Source: Arenicellales bacterium (lineage in GTDB: Bacteria > Pseudomonadota > Gammaproteobacteria > Arenicellales > JAJDZL01). Taken from it: a DNA stretch of 64,000 nucleotides. A program made the position numbers and the translations under genes. The notes beneath the pieces are model-generated. The model was not told where the DNA came from. It saw only the letters and a program-made list of their open reading frames with translations, and did no database searches. Below, in pieces: positions 16,507-25,621 of the stretch. The first letter of the stretch is position 1; the number at the start of each line of letters is the position of its first letter. The stretch lies in assembly GCA_951813075.1 (NCBI GenBank), contig OX638343.1:2025001-2089000 (forward strand). The letters are read 5' to 3'.

Positions 16507-18942
16507 TCAATCGGCAACAAGACGGCTGTTTTCCGGATCATAGGGCGGTTTGTCCAGTATTGTCACTGGGAATCGGTGACCGATTATTTCTACCTCCATA
16601 CCCTGCCGGACAGATTCATCATTCTTATTCAAGTAGGCAAGAGCCAGCGAAAGTCCGGTACGGTGGCCGTAGGCTCCCGATGTCACAATTCCAATCACCT
16701 CATCACCTGCGAATACGGGATGAAGATAAAATGGTTCAATGACACCATCTGACTCAACTCGCACCAGCTCCATTCGCCAGCGGCCTTCGGCATGTTGGCG
16801 AGAAAGAATCGCATCGCGGCCGACAAATTTTCTATTTTCAGTTCTTACAAGATGCCTCAATCCTGACTCAAGTGGTGTTCGTTCCGTTGTCAGGTCCATC
16901 CCCCAAGCTCGATAGCCTTTCTCAAGTCTCATCGCATCAATAGCAAAGGCACCGAAATTTCCAATACCATGTTTTTGACCCGCCTCATTGAGAACCGAAA
17001 ATACTGCGGACGCGTCCGATTTGTGAACATGAAGCTCCCAACCTGATTCCCCAACGTAGGAAATTCGAATCGCCAATAACTTTCGCTGTCCGATTTCGAG
17101 CGTCTTCCCACTAAGCCAGGGAAACATACTCTGAGACAGATCGACCGATGTCAATTCATCTAATAATTTTTTTGCTGTCGGACCCATGAGCCCGATAACG
17201 CAATATTCTGATGTCTCCGACTTGATCCTTACATCCATTCCTCTGGCACGACTGCGAAGCAATTCGAAATCATGACGTAATGCGGCGGCGGCAGATGTCA
17301 GATAGAAATGATCATTCGCTTTGCGAAGTACCGTGAACTCCGAGAGCACGCCGCCGGATTGACTCAGCACGTGGATAAGGCCAACCCGACCATCGTGCCG
17401 CGGTGGTCGATTTGACCCAAGTTCACCCAAAAATCGTTCTGCGTCGGTACCTGTCAGTGAAAATTTACTCAGTGCTGTCAAATCGCATAGTCCGACGTCT
17501 TCGCTGACGTTACGACACTCGCTAGCCACTGCGTCAAACCAGTTGGTTCTGCGAAAACTATTCGTTGCGCGTTCGCGGCGCGGTGTGCGCCCGAACCAGT
17601 TTGGTCTCTCCCAGCCATAGACTGAACCGAATACAGCACTTGAATTTTCAAGCGATGCATGTATTCGAGACTTGAGGCAGGGACGAGCCGCCTCTCTTTC
17701 CTCACGCGGATAATGGATCGCAAACTGATGAGCAAAGCTTTCTTTCGCCTTCGCCACCCTGTAACTGCGATCGGCAAATTCCCCAAAACGCCTCGAATCA
17801 ATGGAAATCGGGTCCATTGGCGGCTCTCCGCCGACTATCCACTGTGCGAGAAATCGACCGGCACCGCCTCCTTCCATGACACCCATTGAAGAACCCGTTA
17901 GCAGCCATGCGTTTGGAACTTCATAAGCAGGCCCGATCAAGGGATTTGCATCAGGGGTAAATGTAATGGGGCCGTTAATGACATTCTTGATTCCAGCTGC
18001 TCCAAAAGACGGAACTCTGCTGGCCGCGGATTGGACAATGGATTCCACACGGTCAAAATCAGGTGGCAACAGGTCGGCACCAAAATCGTCTGGTATTCCA
18101 TCAATTGACCACGTCTGAGCGGCCTTTTCGTAGGGGCCGAAAATAAGTCCATCCCGTTCCTGTCGGATATACCAGCTCTCTTCGGGATCTCGAATAATCG
18201 GCAGAGCCCGCTGCAGTGTCGCCACCTCTTGCATGGATTCGGTAACAAAATACTGATGGAGAACCGGAACAACTGGAAGATCAACACCCAACATACTTCC
18301 AATCTCGCGACACCATGTACCTGCGGCGTTGATCACATGCTCACACAATATTTCCCGGTTTGGAGTGATCACTCGCCATTCGCCACTTCGTGACATTGCA
18401 ATCTCGATTACCGGGTCGTTGCGATAAATTCTCGCACCCAGTGCGCGCGCTCCGCTAGCAAACGCATGGGTAGCCTGGCTGGGATCCACATTGCCGTCAG
18501 CTGGCTCGTAGATTCCCCCGATCAACCCTTCAATAATTGCAAGAGGGTGCAACTCCTTGATCTCACCCGGCGTAACAATCTGGAGATCATGACCAAAAAA
18601 TCGTCCAATTCCCCGTACATGTCGGAACTCATCCATTCGATCGGCACTTCGCGTGACCCGAAGCGCACCGGTATTTTTAAATCCAGTACTGATTCCGGTT
18701 TCCTTCTCAAGTTCCACACTGTATTGACGGATACTATCTGTGCGCATTTGCATGATCGTCGCATTGTGGGCGAACTGAGTACACAGCCCCGCCGCATGCC
18801 AGGTAGAGCCATGTGTCAGGTCTCGTTTTTCCAGCAGCACGCAGTCTGTCCAACCCAATTTGACGAGATGATAAAGAACTGATGCTCCCATGATTCCACC
18901 GCCGACAACGACTGTTCTTGCAGATAACGTCATTGGTTTCAT
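16507..18942 (-). CDS. dimethylglycine/sarcosine dehydrogenase-like flavoprotein, copy 1
   Basis: This 811-residue protein has the domain order of dimethylglycine and sarcosine dehydrogenases: an N-terminal FAD-dependent oxidoreductase (DAO) domain with VVVGGGIMGA, a central FAO_M region (about 370-430, including WERPNWF), and a C-terminal aminomethyltransferase-like GCV_T fold with a barrel tail. His49 in GSTWHAAGL matches the histidine that carries covalent FAD in this family. Such enzymes demethylate N-methylated glycines and pass the methyl group to tetrahydrofolate. The start overlaps the stop of copy 2 by 4 bases (ATGA), so the two are translated together. Substrate specificity between N-methyl donors cannot be read from sequence. 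Confidence 0.88.
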   Translation of the reverse strand: MKPMTLSARTVVVGGGIMGASVLYHLVKLGWTDCVLLEKRDLTHGSTWHAAGLCTQFAHNATIMQMRTDSIRQYSVELEKETGISTGFKNTGALRVTRSADRMDEFRHVRGIGRFFGHDLQIVTPGEIKELHPLAIIEGLIGGIYEPADGNVDPSQATHAFASGARALGARIYRNDPVIEIAMSRSGEWRVITPNREILCEHVINAAGTWCREIGSMLGVDLPVVPVLHQYFVTESMQEVATLQRALPIIRDPEESWYIRQERDGLIFGPYEKAAQTWSIDGIPDDFGADLLPPDFDRVESIVQSAASRVPSFGAAGIKNVINGPITFTPDANPLIGPAYEVPNAWLLTGSSMGVMEGGGAGRFLAQWIVGGEPPMDPISIDSRRFGEFADRSYRVAKAKESFAHQFAIHYPREEREAARPCLKSRIHASLENSSAVFGSVYGWERPNWFGRTPRRERATNSFRRTNWFDAVASECRNVSEDVGLCDLTALSKFSLTGTDAERFLGELGSNRPPRHDGRVGLIHVLSQSGGVLSEFTVLRKANDHFYLTSAAAALRHDFELLRSRARGMDVRIKSETSEYCVIGLMGPTAKKLLDELTSVDLSQSMFPWLSGKTLEIGQRKLLAIRISYVGESGWELHVHKSDASAVFSVLNEAGQKHGIGNFGAFAIDAMRLEKGYRAWGMDLTTERTPLESGLRHLVRTENRKFVGRDAILSRQHAEGRWRMELVRVESDGVIEPFYLHPVFAGDEVIGIVTSGAYGHRTGLSLALAYLNKNDESVRQGMEVEIIGHRFPVTILDKPPYDPENSRLVAD

Positions 18943-21383
18943 CCTCTCATTCGCATACCGTCGGGGTCGTATGGCGCATCAGCGCAGATACGGGCATCGT
19001 ATTCGGTTCCGGCCACTTCGATCGTGAGAGTCTTTTCGAGTATGCGCGCCAATGATTCGTCGCGGTTACAACGAATCATCGCGAAAGTGAGTAGTTTACC
19101 CGTTCTTGGACCATATCCACCCGAAGTTGTGAGACCGATGATTTCATCCTCAAAGACAATCGGTTCGTCATGCAACAGCAATGGACGCTCAGCGGATTCG
19201 ACCACTAACTCCATTAGAATAAGACGTTGATTCACACCTGCCGCAATTTGTTGCTGAAGCGCTTCTCGCCCCAAGAACCGAGACTTGCGCATGTCGATCA
19301 TCTGACGAATTCCGGCTTCAATCGGCGTCACATCGGGTCCCCAGTCATGTCCCCAATGTCCAAATTTCTTTTCCAACCGGCATCCATCAATTGCCAGAAC
19401 TCCAAGATGCCCGATCCCCAACTCCCGGCCACATGTCATCAGTTTTTCATAGACTTCGCCGACGAATTTATTATCCAGGTAAATTTCCCAACCAAGTTCG
19501 CCAACATAGCTGCGTCGCAGAGCGACTATGGGTACACCCGAAATTGTCATTCGGCGATGCGCACCGAACGCGAATGACTCACCAGAGCAGTCCTCGTCGG
19601 TCACTCTCTCCAACAGCATTCGGGATTGCGGACCCATGATACCGATAACCGACTCTGTTGATGTGACATCAGCAATTGAAACCGACGGGTAATCTTTCAG
19701 CAACTGTCGAATACGTTTGAGGTCGCGATAGCGTGTTGCCGCTTGTGAAATGATTCGAAAAAGATTTTCATCAAGCCGCATAACTGTCACATCCGCCTCG
19801 ATTCCACCACGATCATTCAGCATGACGGTATAACGCGATCTGCTCGGACCAATATCCATATCTGCAGCGCAGAGATTTTGTAATGCGTCCAAACTGCCGA
19901 CACCGCTTAACTCGATTTTGGTGAAAGGCGTGAGGTCGATCAGCGCCACGCTATTTTTCATTCGCCGTGCTTCACGGGCAGCATATTGCCACCACGGCTG
20001 TTCGTTGAATGTGTGAACAAGTTTTTGTTCCTGTCGGTTTTCCGCGAACCAGAGTGGCCGCTCCCAACTGGCCATTGAACCGAAGACCGCTCCTTTCTTC
20101 TCGAACCGCCCATGCAGCGGTGTACATCTGAGGTTTCTGCCGTATTGAGGCTGCTTCAAAGGCCAGTGCATGGCGAATTGATCGTTGACCGCCTCATGCA
20201 TACGTTGTTTGAGATAGTGAGGGTCAGACCATCTGGGATCAGCACGCGCCACGTCGACTTCCCACAGATCGTACGGTGGATGGCCGTTTGCAATCCACCC
20301 GGCAAGCGCATGACCGACACCTGCAGACGACATCACACCTAGAGAATTGAATCCAGCAGCCACGTAAAGTCCTGCAACATTCACAGATTCTCCGATCATC
20401 GGTCGTGTGTCCGCCGTAAAGCTTTCCGGTCCATTCATGAATGTGTGAACGCCAGTGTTTTTCAGTTCGGGTACCCGGTTCAATCCAGCGTGCATGACGG
20501 GCTCGAAGTGACTCCAGTCCTCATCAAACATCAAAAATGGAGTCTGTGGTATTTTTGATTCCGGGTCCCATGGCTTGGCATTGCGCTCGAATCCACCTAA
20601 CACCAGCTTGCCTGTATCGCCCTTGAGGTAAATTTCGGAATCAAGATCCCGCACGATCGGAACCGGGTCAGGCAGGCAGTTCATGGGTTCGGTGACAACA
20701 TACATGTGCTCGACCGCCTGCAATGGTACGCGAATACCTGCTGTCGCGGCCAATTCCCTTGACCACAGACCAGCACAGAGCACAACTTTATCCGAGAAAA
20801 CCTGATGTCCGTCGACCAGTACGACACCTTTGACCGCATTGTTTTCAACAATGAGCCGATCGACACCGCAGTGTTCCTCAATCACAACACCGCGACTTCT
20901 CGCACCGATCGCATAAGCCGAACACAGGTCAACAGGTGACACCTGGGCATCTTCGGCAACCCACAACGCACCCGCCAGGTCATCGGTGTGGATGAAACTG
21001 ACAGCACGAGACAGTTCTGAAGGACTGATCATCTTTGTATCAAGACCAACCGCCGTGCCAACGGCACCGATTCTTGCAAGTTCAGTCAGACGTTGCTGTG
21101 TCTGCGCCAACCAGTAACCGCCAGTGCGTCGATAGCCGACCGACTGCCCAGTCTCCTGTTCGAGCTGCGGAAACAGCTTAACGGCATGCATCGCGAGACG
21201 GGTCATGTTCACTGACGAACGAAGCGGTCCGACGATTCCCGCCGCGTGCCAGCTTGTTCCACTGCCAATTTGATTGTTCTCAAACAAATGCACCGAGTGC
21301 CGGCCTTCCATGCCCAGATGATAAGCAACTGAAAGTCCGATGGCACCGCCGCCAACAATGATCACTTCCGTTCGGTTACCCAT
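18939..21383 (-). CDS. dimethylglycine/sarcosine dehydrogenase-like flavoprotein, copy 2
   Basis: This 814-residue paralogue of copy 1 has the same DAO, FAO_M, GCV_T order. VIIVGGGAIG is the FAD loop, His46 in GTSWHAAGI is the predicted covalent flavin attachment site, WERPLWF marks the FAO_M end, and GYGPRTGK is in the tail. ATG 21383 is chosen over an upstream TTG at 21422, since it puts the FAD-binding strand six residues in. It is the first gene of the pair and lies divergent from the MttB-family gene across about 100 bases. The two copies differ through much of the sequence, so they probably act on successive or different methylated substrates. Confidence 0.87.
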   Translation of the reverse strand: MGNRTEVIIVGGGAIGLSVAYHLGMEGRHSVHLFENNQIGSGTSWHAAGIVGPLRSSVNMTRLAMHAVKLFPQLEQETGQSVGYRRTGGYWLAQTQQRLTELARIGAVGTAVGLDTKMISPSELSRAVSFIHTDDLAGALWVAEDAQVSPVDLCSAYAIGARSRGVVIEEHCGVDRLIVENNAVKGVVLVDGHQVFSDKVVLCAGLWSRELAATAGIRVPLQAVEHMYVVTEPMNCLPDPVPIVRDLDSEIYLKGDTGKLVLGGFERNAKPWDPESKIPQTPFLMFDEDWSHFEPVMHAGLNRVPELKNTGVHTFMNGPESFTADTRPMIGESVNVAGLYVAAGFNSLGVMSSAGVGHALAGWIANGHPPYDLWEVDVARADPRWSDPHYLKQRMHEAVNDQFAMHWPLKQPQYGRNLRCTPLHGRFEKKGAVFGSMASWERPLWFAENRQEQKLVHTFNEQPWWQYAAREARRMKNSVALIDLTPFTKIELSGVGSLDALQNLCAADMDIGPSRSRYTVMLNDRGGIEADVTVMRLDENLFRIISQAATRYRDLKRIRQLLKDYPSVSIADVTSTESVIGIMGPQSRMLLERVTDEDCSGESFAFGAHRRMTISGVPIVALRRSYVGELGWEIYLDNKFVGEVYEKLMTCGRELGIGHLGVLAIDGCRLEKKFGHWGHDWGPDVTPIEAGIRQMIDMRKSRFLGREALQQQIAAGVNQRLILMELVVESAERPLLLHDEPIVFEDEIIGLTTSGGYGPRTGKLLTFAMIRCNRDESLARILEKTLTIEVAGTEYDARICADAPYDPDGMRMRG

Positions 21384-21487
21384 CTGAGCACAGAACACAA
21401 AAAATAACCTGATGCAAATCAATCAACTGTCACAAACCGACCTTACAATACATTTCATGGAAGTTTCCCTAAAATATAATCCAAGTC

Positions 21488-23044
21488 ATGAAAAACATGA
21501 AAAATCAAAAACGAACGACACGAAGAATGGGCGGTCGACGAGCCAAAAAGGACCGTCTCAGAACTTTTGACGCGCCCGGTACAGGCAGTCCATACATCAA
21601 GCGAAATGTCGGAAAATTTTCACTGCTTGATGAGGAGAGCCTCGAACTGATCGAGTCAAATGCAGACCGAATTCTTGCAGAAGTCGGAATGGACTTTCGA
21701 GACGATCCCGAGACTTTGCAGATTTTTCGCGATGCAGGCTGTGATGTCCGCGGCGAACGGGTACGGTTTGACCCGGGATTCTGCCGCCACATCATTACCC
21801 AAAGTGCACCGCGAACCTTCGTTCAGCACGCCCGCAATCCCTCGAAGTCGGTGATGATCGGCGGCAATAACTCTTTGTTCTGTCCAAGTTTCGGACCACC
21901 ATTCGTTCACGACATGGACCGAGGCCGTCGCTACGCGACTTACGAAGATTTTGAAAATTTGACGCGAATTCACTACATGCTCAACAGTATTCATCATTCC
22001 GGTGGCGTAGTCTGTGAACCGGTTGACCTGCCGGTTCATGTCCGGCACCTGTATATGGCGAAAGCCCACCTGACCTTGACCGACAAACCATTCATGGGTG
22101 CTGTCACCGCACAGGATAGAGCCGAGGATACTGTCGCTATGGTGAAACTGGCATTTGGTGATCAATTCGTCGATGAGAACTGCTGTCTTTACAGCGTGGT
22201 GAATACCAACGCACCCCTGGTGCTTGACGCCACAATGCTTCACGCGCTCAAAGTCTACGCTCGTGCAAACCAGGCGGTCGTTGTCTCGCCCTTTATTCTG
22301 GGTGGCGCGATGAGTCCGGTTACCGTTGCGGCCACTTTAGCGCAGGTACTGGCTGAGGTATTGGCCGGACTGTGTCTTATCCAGCTGATTCGTCCCGGTG
22401 CACCCGCGGTATTCGGTACATTTTTCAGTCCGATTTCCCTGCAATCCGGGGCAACGACATTTGGAACGCCGGAGGGAATGCAATTCCAGATGTGTGCGCG
22501 CTCATTGGCCGATCGGCTCGGTGTGCCGCTTCACTCGGTTGGCGCACTCACCGCATCGAAAGTGCCAGACGCACAAGCTGCATATGAAAGTTCCACCCAG
22601 TTGCTTGGATCGTTTCTCGCGGGAACCCATTTCATCATTCATGCAACCGGATGCCTCGAAAGCCTGCTGACGACCGGATACGAGAAAGTGGTCATGGACG
22701 CTGACCGATGCGCAATGCTTGAGGCGTTCGCCAAAAACGTCGACCTATCGATCGAGGCACAAGCATGGGACGCGTTCCTTGAAGTTCAGCCTGGTGAGCA
22801 TTTCCTTGAATCAAACCATACGCGGCGCAATTTCGAAACCGCGTTCTTTCAATCAGCGATTTCCGACAGCAGGTCGTTTGAGCAGTGGGAGGCGGACGGG
22901 TCAACCTGGCAACATCAGCGCGCCAACGAAATGTGGAAGAAGTTACTCGCCGAATATCAGCCTCCATCGATCGGAAAAGATCTATTGGAAGCCATCGACG
23001 ATTTCATCAAGCGCAAAGAACAACAGATCAACAAACTTTTTTGA
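21488..23044 (+). CDS. MttB-family (trimethylamine/glycine betaine type) methyltransferase
   Basis: This 518-residue protein belongs to the trimethylamine methyltransferase MttB family. No in-frame UAG occurs, so it is a non-pyrrolysine member; characterised ones of this kind act on quaternary amines such as glycine betaine and transfer a methyl group to a corrinoid protein. Recognisable segments are RNPSKSVMIGG, FGPPFVHDMDRGRR and TFGTPEGMQFQMC. The N-terminus is Arg/Lys-rich (TTRRMGGRRAKKDR), as is common in the family. No corrinoid protein is encoded nearby. TATAAT at 21475-21480 lies only 8 bases before the ATG, so if that is the promoter the true start may be downstream (ATG 21527). Confidence 0.86.
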   Translation: MKNMKNQKRTTRRMGGRRAKKDRLRTFDAPGTGSPYIKRNVGKFSLLDEESLELIESNADRILAEVGMDFRDDPETLQIFRDAGCDVRGERVRFDPGFCRHIITQSAPRTFVQHARNPSKSVMIGGNNSLFCPSFGPPFVHDMDRGRRYATYEDFENLTRIHYMLNSIHHSGGVVCEPVDLPVHVRHLYMAKAHLTLTDKPFMGAVTAQDRAEDTVAMVKLAFGDQFVDENCCLYSVVNTNAPLVLDATMLHALKVYARANQAVVVSPFILGGAMSPVTVAATLAQVLAEVLAGLCLIQLIRPGAPAVFGTFFSPISLQSGATTFGTPEGMQFQMCARSLADRLGVPLHSVGALTASKVPDAQAAYESSTQLLGSFLAGTHFIIHATGCLESLLTTGYEKVVMDADRCAMLEAFAKNVDLSIEAQAWDAFLEVQPGEHFLESNHTRRNFETAFFQSAISDSRSFEQWEADGSTWQHQRANEMWKKLLAEYQPPSIGKDLLEAIDDFIKRKEQQINKLF

Positions 23045-23062
23045 GAAATTTGGAGTGCATTA

Positions 23063-24367
23063 ATGGAAATTCATACAGACTGGACAACATCAAACGTGAT
23101 TGAGAATCGGGAGCGGTATTTCGCAGCCTCGCAAAGAAAATTCCAGCCTTACCAGAAACCACTGATACTCAAGCACGGCAGCGGACAATATCTGTGGGAC
23201 GAACTCGACAACCGCTATATCGACTTGCTGGCGATGAATGTGTGTGTGTCGGTGGGACACTCCCATCCGGAAGTAAATCAAGCAGCCAGGGAACAGGCAT
23301 CGGCGTTGTCTCATTGCACGACCATGTTCTATCACCCGGTTCCAGCACACTACTGTGAGGAACTCGCTGCCACCATGCCACAGGGATACGAATGGGTCGT
23401 CCACCTGACAAATAGTGGTGCCGAAGCAGTGGATCTGGCGTTGATGATGGCGCGAGCCTATACCGGACACAAGGACATCATTGCGTTACAGGGCAGTTAT
23501 CACGGTCCGACTTACGGCGCACAGTCGGTTACAGGAATCTCCGGCTTCCGTCACGAAGTCGCACTACCGGGCAACGTTCAGTTCGCCATCACGCCCAATG
23601 CCTACCGCGGTGCTTTCGGTGATGACGTCACAATGTACCTCGATGCTTTGGAAAATACGATTCTATTCTCTACTTCCGCCAAGCTTGCCGGTATGATCAT
23701 TGAGCCCGTTCAAGGGTATGGCGGTGCAATACCGATTCCAGTCGGTTATATCGACGGCGCAGCGGAGCGAGTTCGATCGGCCGGTGGGTTGATGATCATC
23801 GACGAAGTCCAGGCGGGTGTCGGCAGGACCGGAAAAAGTTTTTGGAGTTTTGACTACCACAACGTTGTTCCTGACATCGTTGTTGCTGCGAAAGGTATTG
23901 GCAACGGCTATCCTTTGGCGGCAGTTATTGCGCGTCGGGAAATTGCTGAGGCGATGGCAGACAAGTTGCTATTTCATACCTATGGTTCGAATCCTGTCAA
24001 CTGTGCCGTTGGACGGGCAGTCTTGCGGATAATCGAGAGAGACAAACTGCAGGAGAATGCCGCCCGTGTCGGCAAGCTGCTTCTGGAAGGATTGAAGGAT
24101 GTGCAAAGGGATAACCCTGTCATCGGAGATGTTCGGGGAACCGGTTTGCTAATGGCAGTCGAGCTTGTGAAAAATCGCAGCACCAAGGAACCTGCGAGTG
24201 AAGAGACCGCCGCGGTGTTCGAAAGCACCCGAAAATATGGCTTGGTAACCAGCAAGGCAGGTGCTCACCGAAGTGTTCTGAGGCTGGTGCCCCCGATGTG
24301 CCTGTCTGAACAGGATGTACCGATCATTGTCGATGCGATGGCACGTTCATTTGCTGAACTGAAGTGA
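23063..24367 (+). CDS. class III aminotransferase, AGXT2-like
   Basis: This 434-residue PLP enzyme belongs to the class III (omega-amino acid) aminotransferases and is closest in pattern to alanine-glyoxylate aminotransferase 2. Lys277 in AAKGIGNGYP is the Schiff-base lysine, IIDEVQAGVGRTG holds the PLP-binding Asp, and NSGAEAVDLA binds the phosphate. It follows the MttB-family gene by 18 bases, so it is co-transcribed. In this setting it could move amino groups between glycine/glyoxylate and other acids made by demethylation of methylated glycines; that is inference. Confidence 0.88.
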   Translation: MEIHTDWTTSNVIENRERYFAASQRKFQPYQKPLILKHGSGQYLWDELDNRYIDLLAMNVCVSVGHSHPEVNQAAREQASALSHCTTMFYHPVPAHYCEELAATMPQGYEWVVHLTNSGAEAVDLALMMARAYTGHKDIIALQGSYHGPTYGAQSVTGISGFRHEVALPGNVQFAITPNAYRGAFGDDVTMYLDALENTILFSTSAKLAGMIIEPVQGYGGAIPIPVGYIDGAAERVRSAGGLMIIDEVQAGVGRTGKSFWSFDYHNVVPDIVVAAKGIGNGYPLAAVIARREIAEAMADKLLFHTYGSNPVNCAVGRAVLRIIERDKLQENAARVGKLLLEGLKDVQRDNPVIGDVRGTGLLMAVELVKNRSTKEPASEETAAVFESTRKYGLVTSKAGAHRSVLRLVPPMCLSEQDVPIIVDAMARSFAELK

Positions 24368-24377
24368 TCGGTCGCGT

Positions 24378-24749
24378 TCAACCACCAAAAAAGAAGCCAC
24401 CGATGATGCGATCCGGATCAAGCGTGAATAGACCGGCAACGATTACACCGATAAAAGATCCGATCATCGCCGAGAAGTGAGCGCGGCGATTGCCTTTACG
24501 AATCATGTAGATTGAGTAAACCATGGCAATCAGTGTAAATATCGACAGACCGTGGATCCAACTCAGACCACCGTGTTCCCCAAGTCCCCGGATACTGAAG
24601 GATCCGATTGCCACCACAGACATCACGACAACCCAGATACGACCAAGCAGTTTATGCCGCTTTGTGCCCTTGGGCGAGCAAAGAACGACGATGCCGAGAG
24701 TCAGCGCGCTGAGCGCCGCTGCAATATGAATTCCGATAACTGCCTGCAC
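24378..24749 (-). CDS. DUF2306-type small membrane protein
   Basis: This 123-residue protein has four hydrophobic segments and the family motif KRHKLLGRIWVVVM near residues 30-43, which marks the DUF2306 predicted membrane family. A His-containing start (IGIHIAAA) and HGLSIFTL resemble heme-binding helices, but no function is established. It ends 10 bases past the convergent aminotransferase stop and precedes nothing on its own strand; ubiA lies just upstream. Confidence 0.8.
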   Translation of the reverse strand: MQAVIGIHIAAALSALTLGIVVLCSPKGTKRHKLLGRIWVVVMSVVAIGSFSIRGLGEHGGLSWIHGLSIFTLIAMVYSIYMIRKGNRRAHFSAMIGSFIGVIVAGLFTLDPDRIIGGFFFGG

Positions 24750-24766
24750 CGTTAGTGCGTCTTAAA

Positions 24767-25621
24767 TCAAAGGTAGGCGAGCACCAATCCGCCAAACACC
24801 ATCGCGCCAAACCAGCTGTTACCGAGAAATGCCTTATAAAACTTTTCCCGATCATCCTCCCTGCACGAATACTGATGCCAGACTGCGACCGCCAAGGCGC
24901 CACTGAGGCCAAGAACATAATAATAATCGAGTTGTTCGATAAATCCCACAACTCCCAATATCAACAATGTCAGCGCCTGACAAATTCCAATCACCAGCCG
25001 ATCACGGCGACCAGCCAGTACAGCGAGCGATTTCACTCCGATCCGGACGTCATCCTTACGATCAACCATTGCATAGAACGTATCGTAGGCACCGGCCCAT
25101 ACCACATTGGCCGCAAGCAACAGCCAACCGGATAACGGTACAGTATTCAGATGTGCCGCGAATGCGATCGGAATGCCCCAGCCAAATGCGATTCCCAGGT
25201 AAAACTGAGGCAGACTGGTAAAGCGTTTGAGAAAGGGGTAGGACGCTGCAAGAAAAAGACCCACTGCAGCGAGCAGAATCGACAGTAAATTCAACAACAA
25301 CACCAGAACCAGGCTGACAAGCGCCAAAAGCGCAATCAGCCCCGTGGCTTCTCGGACTGATACCTCGCCGGTTGCCAGCGGTCGATGTTGGGTTCGCTCG
25401 ACGTGCGGGTCGAAGTCCCGGTCCGCAAAGTCATTGATAACACAACCGCACGAGCGCATGACAAAAACACCGATCACGAGTATCAGAACGATGTGCGGTT
25501 CGGGTGATCCAGCGCCTGCGATCCAGGCCGCCCACAGTGTCGGCCATAACAGCAGGAGACTGCCAATCGGCTTGTCCAGACGCATCAGCCGCGCATAAGC
25601 GCCTAATCGTTCAGACAGCAC
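24767..25621 (-). CDS. ubiA: 4-hydroxybenzoate octaprenyltransferase
   Basis: This inner-membrane prenyltransferase attaches the polyprenyl tail to 4-hydroxybenzoate in ubiquinone synthesis. It has about eight hydrophobic helices and the two Asp-rich sites that bind prenyl diphosphate with Mg: NDFADRDFD and YDTFYAMVDRKDD. The GTG at 25621 is chosen because AGAGG lies 9 bases upstream; a GTG at 25630 would leave the site too close. The start lies inside the 3' end of recG. A nearby ubiC was not found. Confidence 0.93.
   Translation of the reverse strand: MLSERLGAYARLMRLDKPIGSLLLLWPTLWAAWIAGAGSPEPHIVLILVIGVFVMRSCGCVINDFADRDFDPHVERTQHRPLATGEVSVREATGLIALLALVSLVLVLLLNLLSILLAAVGLFLAASYPFLKRFTSLPQFYLGIAFGWGIPIAFAAHLNTVPLSGWLLLAANVVWAGAYDTFYAMVDRKDDVRIGVKSLAVLAGRRDRLVIGICQALTLLILGVVGFIEQLDYYYVLGLSGALAVAVWHQYSCREDDREKFYKAFLGNSWFGAMVFGGLVLAYL

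Noticed and set aside
16366..16752. Plus-strand frame overlapping the end of the dehydrogenase gene
   Set aside because: Antisense shadow; a minus-strand reading is more protein-like.
21384..21487. Glycine or S-adenosylmethionine riboswitch in the divergent gap of the methylated-amine genes
   Set aside because: The gap is too short and shows no tandem aptamer structure.
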